Source: Mesotaenium endlicherianum (lineage: Eukaryota > Streptophyta > Zygnematophyceae > Zygnematales > Mesotaeniaceae). From it: DNA of 26,392 nt. Below, piece by piece: positions 19,771-26,392 of this stretch (its first letter is position 1; each line of letters opens with the position of its first letter). The position numbers were made by a program, and so were the translations under genes. The stretch lies in contig WELA01002449.1 in NCBI GenBank assembly GCA_009602735.1, positions 257,751 to 284,142 of the forward strand, given 5' to 3'. The notes beneath the pieces were generated by a model. It worked only from the letters and a program-made list of their open reading frames with translations, searched no databases and was not told the DNA's origin.

Positions 19771-20570
19771 GGATAACTGATTGACATGCAAGCAACTTTT
19801 ATATGGAACATATTTGTAACAGTCAACAAGACTCGTCTCCGGTCAAAAGAGCGAGTTTGTACGACCAAGTCCGTCTGAGATATATTTTTTTCTTAATTTA
19901 TCACTTTCAACTAATACGAGCATGCTGTTGCACTCTTTGTCATACTTCAATGAAAAAAGGATACCTTGTCATTTTGACAAAAAATATGGAAACAAAGGAT
20001 GACATTCTACCATCTCTTGGCCAAATCACTTGGTTACATCCTACTGAACATACAGTAAAGGTAGCGCTCGAGTAGCGCTCAAGTATAATAAAACTAATTT
20101 ATGAGATCATAAGATTATTTTGTAATATTATTATGCAATTGAATGTGGTAACTATTATTATTTACTAACTGTCATATTTTTTCGTCACTGGTCATTTTTA
20201 AGCATTTTCCAAATTTTTAACTGCAATTATATGTACTTATGTCCACATACTCATAATAAAAGCATACATGTTGTGGACCACAAAGAAATTGCTGAACATA
20301 ACATTTGAAATTTTTTGACGATAATGAAGAGGTGAATTCAATTTCAAGGTAGACGTTGGAAGGACAATTTTTTATTGTCATGACATTTTATGTCAATTTC
20401 AATGTACAATTCTCCTTTCAATTGCATTTCGCTGTTGATTCTTGTAGTCTCTCGTTACAATGAGCATATGCTTTCCAGTAATTGATTTCAATGCATTATT
20501 GTACATGATGTTGACGTGGTACCTATTGTACCTGATTGTGTAACATGAATCCTTTGTTAGTGATGTTCAG
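19771..20570. other. Intergenic, nothing identified
   Basis: A plus-strand open frame at 19803-20075 has no recognisable features. The rest is AT-rich. Confidence 0.4.
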
Positions 20571-20928
20571 TTGACCAAGTGGATGAAACCTTTGATAAAT
20601 GTTAAAGTTGTTTATTCTGGAAGTACGTACCGACAGATTGAGGTTGGCATTGGATTTTTGCCAAAAGAGTTGGACAATGCTCAAAGCTTAAGAACAACAA
20701 TTTGTACGGTTTTAGTGGCACAAAATTTGCGTGGACCAAGATGGCTTAGATATTCTGTAATACACAAGCTAAACAAAGGTCAACAAAGCAAGTTACAAGG
20801 CTATGATAGGCAACAATTTTGTTGAGAATCTAACTGAAGTGTTTGTAGGGTACAGTAAGAGTGACTCTAGCATGTATACATTGGAGTCTACACTGCTATA
20901 TGGCACTAAAAGAAGACAGAAAAAGTAA
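20571..20928 (+). pseudogene. Two overlapping coding-like frames, unidentified
   Basis: Frame 1 is open from 20571 (TTG; first ATG at 20583) to 20825: WMKPLINVKVVYSGSTYRQI…, …LRTTICTVLVAQNLRGPRWL. Frame 2 (+1) is open from 20773 to a TAA at 20926-20928: MIGNNFVENLTEVFVGYSKS and …MYTLESTLLYGTKRRQKK. Both have a balanced, protein-like composition in a region less AT-rich than its flanks. The change of frame around 20773-20825 suggests one damaged reading frame. The left edge follows TGATGTTCAG, a possible splice acceptor. No family recognised. Confidence 0.3.
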
Positions 20929-21212
20929 TATTGTATCTTACATATTTTATTTGAAGAGAAAGCATAATAAAGTATTGATATCGGATTTCCTGAACGTGAA
21001 CTTCAAGAATCGCAAGACACATTCGAAATCATGTCCATAAACCTATCTTCTAAAAATTAGAACACTTTGCGTTGTCTGGTTTGGCTTCAAAGATTTAGAC
21101 ATTGGGGTACTTTGCCAATTTTTCTACTTCATTAATCTTAGACTAGTGCACTACTTGTAATTTTTCGTTGTTTATCTCTCAACAACTTAAGAAGTTTATG
21201 TTATGCTTTTAG

Positions 21213-21390
21213 GGGCCATTGGGGGAGAAGTGGAACAAGGGGAGGAGTAACATACTTGGCATTAAAAGAGGAACACACAACTCCAACACCAAGAGAGGCA
21301 CGCATCGCATCAAAAAGTCGAAAGCATTCACTTTCTCGTGAACGCTGGAGCCGCAATCTCCAAAGAGGGAAGGCGAGTAGGACCTTACAC
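21213..21390 (+). other. Possible exon, unidentified
   Basis: It follows a good acceptor-like TTATGCTTTTAG. One frame is open to a TGA at 21339-21341 (GPLGEKWNKGRSNILGIKRG…, ending …IKKSKAFTFS). Another is open to a TAA near 21390 (…RSRKH-like basic, Ser/Arg-rich; KSRKHSLSRERWSRNLQRGK). The stretch is richer in G and C than its surroundings. It might be a downstream exon of the fragment at 20571-20928, on the same strand. Evidence is weak. Confidence 0.25.
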
Positions 21391-22748
21391 TAACAATGGG
21401 CCAAGGTGCTTCTCAAAGGCAAAGTAGGCACTTAGACCCATGGGGAAGGTTTTTCTCTCATGAAGCTGTCTCGAGAAAATAAAAATTTTGATGCACTGGA
21501 GACATGCAACAAGGCAAGTATTACCTTTACTCTTGTTTTTTTTGCGTTTTGAAGTCGCCTTTCAATGTGCCAGCCATTGCTTGCAATGAATATTTGAACT
21601 TCTGTTTATCTTTATATTGTTACTTTTTAAAATTCCTCAACTTCTGCGTAAAAGCACACAAACAGTTTTTATTTTGCGCCCTTATTCTCGTGAATAATAT
21701 ACTAAGATGTTGCCATGGTTTGTCTTTTGGTGATTGGAGTAGATGCTGCTCCTTGTTGCATGGCCACTCTTGGAAGCTAGCTTTCTCATAGAAATTGGTA
21801 TAGCACATGAAGAACAACGTGCTGAAGGTTAGATCTTTAACATCATCATGGAACTTCATCTTAACAAAAGCATTTAATATCAAGAGTCAATATGTAATTA
21901 GGTCTTCTACAATTAGTTGAATTTGAACAAGTCAACAATAATCATGTATTTTATGTATTCTTTTTTTCTTCAGTATACAATGTGTCTCTTAGATATATAT
22001 TTTTTTGTAGGTCACAGTAGCAGTTAGTGTTTAATACTATTGAATAAAATGTAGCCACAATTCAATGGAGGTCTATATACTCTAGGAATTTGCATGTTGA
22101 TCCTGGATGAGATGAATATAGCAGGGCATCATTGGTCTATTATTTGTACATCAGTGGAAGTGTGTGTTTTTATATGGTAATGCGTGAGCTTGTGTTCAAG
22201 AGCAAGTGTCTGGGAGTGTCACCAAGCTTGAGCGCACGCTTGTGTGTGTTCATGTGTGTCACTGCAATAAAGTAACATTTTTCCTAACAAGTGTCAAATG
22301 GTGATGTACAAGCATATTATAGAGGTATTAGCCACATAAAATATTGCTTGTTGACATATTAAAAATAAAAGAGTATGACAAAAATGTGTTGAGATGATTG
22401 GCCAACAACCTACATTCCAAGTATTGCTGTGCCAAAAGTCTTGTTCTTGCGTTGCCAATTGGCGTGACAAATATAATGCATGTTTGATGGAACCATTTAT
22501 ATTACTGTCATTTACATCAGGTGAATGGTACTTTAAATAAAGTCATTCCCTTGCTATCGGACGTCACATCTGCAACACAATAAGAGAAGCTATTTCTATT
22601 ATCAAAAGACTTAAAAAACTTGCTTGGAAGAAGACCAAACACTAAAAAATTGAGAACATTAATCAATGCGCAAAACACTACGCTGCAAGCTAATATGTAT
22701 TAAATTGGTAGTAGTCAAAAGTGGGGGGTTGGGCTTATATGCACTTAT
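21391..22748. other. Intergenic, nothing identified
   Basis: Opposing short open frames at 21504-21883 without features. A TG/CA-enriched patch (GTGTGTGTT-type) lies at about 22155-22260. Confidence 0.4.
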
Positions 22749-23101
22749 TTGTATGCGCAACAAAATGGTTGCATCAACCAGACGAAGAGGAATGGTTGGC
22801 GACAAAGAATAGAAGGAGCTTTAGAAATAATTTTGCAACTTGCACTTAGGACTTGCCTTTACACTAATAACTCGATGAAGATGGGAAAAGTTGCTCAAGC
22901 TTCCAATTTTGCCTCCATGAACGGGCCATAGCAGCCTGAACGTGATGTTAGAAAAGAATCTCCAAAGTTGTAGCAATCGTGTAATACAGTCGCCCAATCT
23001 GTTGGACCAAGCCGCAACTCTGCCATCTTATATACGCACCACTGGTTCGTGCCAACAGCCAACGTGAGAGTGTCCTTTGCCCGATCTGTAGGGGCTAACA
23101 T
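22749..23101. other. GC-richer patch with unidentified short ORFs
   Basis: A plus frame (22749-22931) and a minus frame (22895-23101) overlap end to end. The minus frame contains two similar short peptides, LAPTDRAKDTL and LGPTDWATVL, 28 residues apart. No family recognised. Confidence 0.25.
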
Positions 23102-24240
23102 TTCATTTTGCGTAACCTAGGGACTTCCTTCTTTTGGTATCTTCCTGTCTCTTTTTTTATATTCCACAATTTTCCCTATTTTCTGCTGGCTCTTTGAAGG
23201 TACTTTAGAGCGTCTTTTTTTGCAATCTTTGTTACCTTTTTTTGTATCCAAGGGTTTCCATTCATTAATTAGCCATCATTCATCCACGACTAGTCACATC
23301 CAGCCCCTGCCACCTGAAGTCAAAAAATAGCTAATCAATTTTTGGATGAGATGCTATTCCAAGAGCGAACTGCCCCAGACTACACTAGGGCTCGTGACAA
23401 CATGCAACACTTGAGCCTGCATGGCTGGTTGATTGGCTGGCTTGGCCCTCTTTTCATACCCTGCCAGATCTTTGTGCTTACCCTAGGGCTTCCCTTTTTT
23501 TTGCACCCTGTCGTCTCTTTTGTGCAACCAAATGGCTTCCCTCTTTCCGTACAATGGCACCTCTTTGTGCATATCTAGGGGGCTTCCCCCTTTTCGTAGA
23601 CTGTCGTTTCTTCTCACATCCCCTGAAACTTCACTCTTTTTGTGACCTGTCGTCCCTTTTTGCGCATAGCCCAAGGGCTTCTTTCTTTTTGTACCCTGCC
23701 ATTTTCTTCTCGCGTTTCCTACTCTTCTCGTACTCTGGTGTCCCTTCTTGCGTACCCCAAGAGCTTTCCACTTTAAGTACTCCTTAAGTCCCTTTGTCCG
23801 TACCCCAGCTCATTTTGGGAGAATATTTGTCTAAGACTTGGTGGACCTTTGAATGTTTGCGTAACTTCAATGAAAGCTTAACTGACTATTTCCAAGCTTT
23901 GATTTTGGCATATGTAAATTGATGATATTCACATTGAAAGCATTGCAATTAAAAAAATGCGGTATATAACCGCAATAAAAAAATGCGTTATACAACCGGA
24001 CATTGATATTTAAAGGACCTCAAGTTTTTTGATTTGTTAGCAAAGCTACTCCCTAAATTCTACATGGACTCTTACCCCCATGCCCCAATTGGGAGCTAGA
24101 TTTTCTCTCTTCGTACCTAGCCGTCTCTTTCTACGTACCCAATCAACTCTCTTTTTTTGTATCCCTACAGTCCCTGTATGCCTGTTAGGCACTTCTCTCC
24201 TTTTGTACCCTTGTCGTCTCGTTGTGTGACTTTCTTTTGT
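23100..24240 (+). repeat. Degenerate minisatellite, unit ~46-47 bp
   Basis: The clearest run is 23470-23815, where a GGCTTCCC-type motif recurs at 23487, 23534, 23581, 23627, 23676, 23722 and 23762 (spacings 47, 47, 46, 49, 46, 40). Between these lie TTTTTGTACCCTGTCGTCTC-like and CTTTTTGCGTACCC-like blocks. Older-looking units occur at 23105-23265 and 24100-24235, separated by unrelated DNA. The strand is strongly C/T-biased. Confidence 0.75.
23946..24000. repeat. 26-bp direct repeat with a small perfect hairpin
   Basis: GCAATTAAAAAAATGCGGTA and GCAATAAAAAAATGCGTTAT are adjacent units. The first contains TGCGGT-ATATA-ACCGCA (23958-23974), a 6-bp stem with a 5-nt loop. It interrupts the minisatellite region. 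Confidence 0.7.
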
Positions 24241-25049
24241 TCATTCTCCTGCATTCTCTTTTGTGTTTTACATACAGTCTCCTTCATAATCTATCCTTGC
24301 TTTAAAGGAGGTGCATTTTTGTTGAGTAATACATGTGTCCACGGACTTGCTTTGATTTCCTTAATGATGCAGTACTAGGTGCAATTTCACGTACTAATAA
24401 CTTCTATTAAACCGAACATATGGCATGTTCAAGTTTGGCCCTCATTCATCCTAAACCCCCTTCATTTTTTCATTGGTAGTTGAAGATGGAGTTAACGTAC
24501 GTTTTTGCACAACCCGATCTTTTACATCTTTTTAACTGGGATGGAAGCAATAAACTCGAGCAATCCAATATTTGCGCATTCTTACATTATGCCAAGTCCC
24601 AAACCACATCATGGGGATTAAAATTGTTGGAGCAATCTATCTTAAGTTGGTCTTGAAGATTGTCTCAGATTCAATATTCAATTGTGGCATTAGATCTTAT
24701 GCGCAATGTGTTTCGGCAAGATTGAGCAATCAACCGGTGCTAATTGCTGGAAAGGAAATTGTGCAACAGATGGGGAGGTTTAAGAACATACTTAGGACAA
24801 ATGTGTATTCTTACTATGCTTTTGTTTGATCTCGCTATTAACGTTAAACAAGGAAACTGACTCCGCAAATAAAGTTACTAGCAAACCTCGGCCTAATATG
24901 CCATGGTCAAGGCAAAGAGTGCAATAGTATGACATTCACGGCCGTTGCTGTGCAACTTGCCTCCTCTCCACGAGTACAAAGCGCCTTGTAAGCCGCCCCC
25001 CGTGCAGACCAGGAGCTAAGGCACGTCCTACGAAATGCTGTGGACTGCT
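24241..25049 (-). other. Downstream flank of ALDH10, including its 3' UTR
   Basis: The ALDH10 transcript must run into this stretch on the minus strand. I see no AATAAA on that strand, so the polyadenylation site is not placed. GC content stays high down to about 24890, which may mark the UTR. A plus-strand open frame at 24572-24829 is unidentified. Confidence 0.4.
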
Positions 25050-25913
25050 CTACAACTTGGAAGGGGCGGGGTACCAGTTCCACGGATCTTGCGACGTGTA
25101 AGTCGTGACTTGCTTCACCGACAGGTAGTTCTCTAGTCCCCTGCTCGCGGCAAAAAAATAAAAAATTCGGACCACGATGTTTGGGAGTTACGTGATGCTT
25201 GCATGTTGCCCATGATGCCTCCACCTTCCCCAAAGGAGAGGACCATGTCACAACACACGACAGAAAGAGACCTCGGAAGGAAAACTAATCCTTTTGGGAA
25301 GAAATGACCGTTTAGAATTGCAGATTGCGATTGCTTGAGCACAGCAGTCCACCCATCGCCTGACTTGTCCACCAAAGGGGTGTGCAAGAGTGAGAGTGCA
25401 GCTAGAGGGCCAACTCCGGAAACACTTCAAACCAGCATGCAAAGGGCTAGCTGCTGCACATGCTACCCGCCAAACCCATACCATTAGTATGACCCTCGCC
25501 CCCGCAAGAAACAGGGAGCCTTAAACTTGCAACCCACAAGCTACCAATTTGCAAAGTAGCGTGGATCAGTACCAGAGAGGGCACCGAATAAACCAGCACC
25601 AGAGTCAGCACCAAAATATGAGCACCGGAGTCTACAACAGATGGCCAGCACCGGGGTCACCACCAGCACCAGCACCAGCACCAGCACAAGAGCCAGCACC
25701 AGCACCACCCACTTAAACCCAGTTCCGATGCGCCAGTGCGTGCAATCGGACAGGCAGGCGCCTGGCGACCGGGCGGGCAAAGGAGTGAGGGTGTGCGCGG
25801 TCTCACCACTCGCCGAGTTCGCGGCCGAAGCCGCTGCGCTTCTTGCCGCCCCACGGCGCCTGGCAGAAGCACGGCTGCGAGCAGTTGACCCACACGATGC
25901 CGCACTCCATCGC
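25050..25913 (-). CDS. ALDH10: Betaine/amino-aldehyde dehydrogenase (ALDH10 family), last two exons, 5' partial
   Basis: NAD-dependent ALDH10 enzymes oxidise betaine aldehyde to glycine betaine, or other amino-aldehydes from polyamine breakdown; many act in peroxisomes. Penultimate exon: 25913-25807 (107 nt), [20 protein letters not shown] then [15 protein letters not shown], with the next Trp codon split TG|G. Intron 25806-25141 is GT-AG: donor GTGAGA, acceptor TTTTTTTGCCGCGAGCAG. Last exon: 25140-25050 (91 nt), [20 protein letters not shown] then NWYPAPSKL and TAG. The frame is intact across the junction, which strongly supports a real gene. The [28 protein letters not shown] block (split here by exons) is the diagnostic C-terminal ALDH10 signature, and SKL is a type 1 peroxisomal targeting signal. 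The fragment is 65 residues of roughly 500. Cofactor-binding region and catalytic Cys and Glu lie upstream, outside the window. Animal ALDH9 differs clearly in this region. Confidence 0.93.
25141..25806 (-). other. Last intron of ALDH10 (666 bp)
   Basis: Defined by the split Trp codon and by GT-AG ends in frame on both sides. A T-rich tract (ATTTTTTATTTTTTTGCC) precedes the acceptor. It carries the GCACCA-type microsatellite. Confidence 0.9.
25559..25710 (+). repeat. Hexanucleotide microsatellite (CAGCAC)n with degenerate flank
   Basis: Clean units at about 25663-25688 (CACCAGCACCAGCACCAGCA), with interrupted relatives from 25570 (AGTACCAG, GGCACCG, CAGCACCAGAG) to about 25708. It lies inside the last ALDH10 intron. 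The Thr/Ser-rich frame read on the plus strand is a repeat artefact. Confidence 0.85.
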
Positions 25914-25973
25914 CTGCGCCGCCCCGCCCCGCCCGGCCCCGCCCAGCCCAGCGCCACCCGCCCGCCCGCCCCA
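25914..25973 (-). other. G-rich tract at the ALDH10 splice acceptor (possible G-quadruplex)
   Basis: On the transcript strand the ~60 bases before the acceptor CAG are mostly G runs: GGGGCGGGCGGGCGGG, then GGGCTGGGCGGGG, then CGGGCGGGGCGGGG. There is no pyrimidine tract directly next to the acceptor. A C/T-rich stretch lies further upstream (about 25979-26030). Confidence 0.7.
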
Positions 25974-26392
25974 TGTAGATGCAAGCAGTGAGAGGGAAGC
26001 AGTAACAGCAGCAGCAACAGCAGCACCACCAGCCACTGCTGGTGGAGGATTGAAGCGAGCGAGTCCATGGGGGGTTTGCAGCACGCCGCAGCGAGCACGC
26101 AGAGATAAATATGGGACGGAGAATGTCGGGACATGATGTCGCGGCTGCAGCCCACAAGAGGCTTGTGTGGTGCGCGCAGCGAGTGCGTGTGTGTGCATGT
26201 GCGCAGACGTGTCTCTGTTTGAGTATGAGAGGGAGTATGTATCTATCTGCGCGAGCGTCCAAGTGGTGGGTAGCAGTGCTGAAGAAAAACACCTCGTTCC
26301 CATAGACAACGAGCGACGTGGGAGCGAACAGAGGCAGAAATTAGAAGGCTCAGAAAATAGCTTCTTTTTTTTGGGGGGGGGGGGGGGGGGGG
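25974..26392 (-). other. Upstream ALDH10 intron, running off the window
   Basis: No frame here resembles ALDH10, so the preceding exon lies beyond the window and the intron is at least 479 bp including the G-rich tract. It contains a CAGCAG-type run (26005-26027), an alternating purine-pyrimidine tract around 26172-26212 (GTGCGTGTGTGTGCATGTGC) and a terminal T8-G20 homopolymer. Confidence 0.6.
26373..26392 (+). repeat. Poly-G run of 20 at the window end
   Basis: Eight T followed by 20 G close the sequence. This is either a true homopolymer that stopped assembly or a no-signal sequencing artefact at a contig end. Confidence 0.9.

Noticed and set aside
22749..22931. YAQQNG peptide, similar to the integrase-core end of copia-type elements
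   Set aside because: Only about six residues match; the following residues do not continue the family pattern and no other pol motif is nearby.
25641..26305. Several long open frames on both strands over the ALDH10 end
   Set aside because: They are readings of the GC-rich exon and CAGCAC/CCAGCA repeats in other frames; only the split-codon ALDH10 frame matches a known protein.

Overview
This is eukaryotic, almost certainly plant-lineage (streptophyte) nuclear DNA. The only gene I can name with confidence is at the right end, on the minus strand: the last two coding exons of an ALDH10-type aldehyde dehydrogenase (betaine / amino-aldehyde dehydrogenase). It has clean GT-AG splice sites and a C-terminal peroxisomal SKL. 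That combination is characteristic of the plant enzyme. I cannot tell whether the source is a bryophyte, another early-diverging land plant or a charophyte alga. There are no bacterial-style operons, tRNAs or rRNAs. The sequence starts inside a repeat and ends in a G homopolymer, so it may be a whole small contig broken at both ends by hard-to-assemble sequence.

Layout. 1-2000: LTR-retrotransposon-derived DNA. The start of an LTR (TGTAATGAATC) occurs in opposite orientations at 309 (reading leftwards) and 1357 (reading rightwards), enclosing about 1 kb with two overlapping, frame-shifted open frames of unknown function. 2000-4460: very AT-rich, with pieces of a dispersed repeat family. 4466-7406: a less AT-rich island with exon-like fragments and tandem duplications, flanked by two copies of a 57-bp repeat. 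7407-10400: AT-rich, mostly featureless. 10400-16870: several diverged copies of one AT-rich family, direct and inverted, that carry traces of a decayed reading frame and local tandem amplifications (147 bp x2, 164 bp x2, 96 bp x3, and an apparently perfect 98 bp x4). 16870-20560: mostly featureless, with two low-complexity tracts. 20570-22930: short open frames and exon-like pieces I cannot identify. 23100-24240: a degenerate minisatellite of about 46-47 bp. 25050-26392: the GC-rich 3' end of ALDH10, whose introns hold a GCACCA-type microsatellite and a very G-rich splice-acceptor region.

How it fits together: this is mainly intergenic DNA made of decayed mobile elements beside one housekeeping / stress-metabolism gene. 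I see no convincing new multi-gene system. The best leads are the head-to-head LTR structure, the AT-rich repeat family with residual coding signal and repeated tandem amplification, and the duplicated exon-like units at 6.3-6.9 kb. All comparisons were made by eye, so percentages are not given and boundaries of diverged repeats are approximate.
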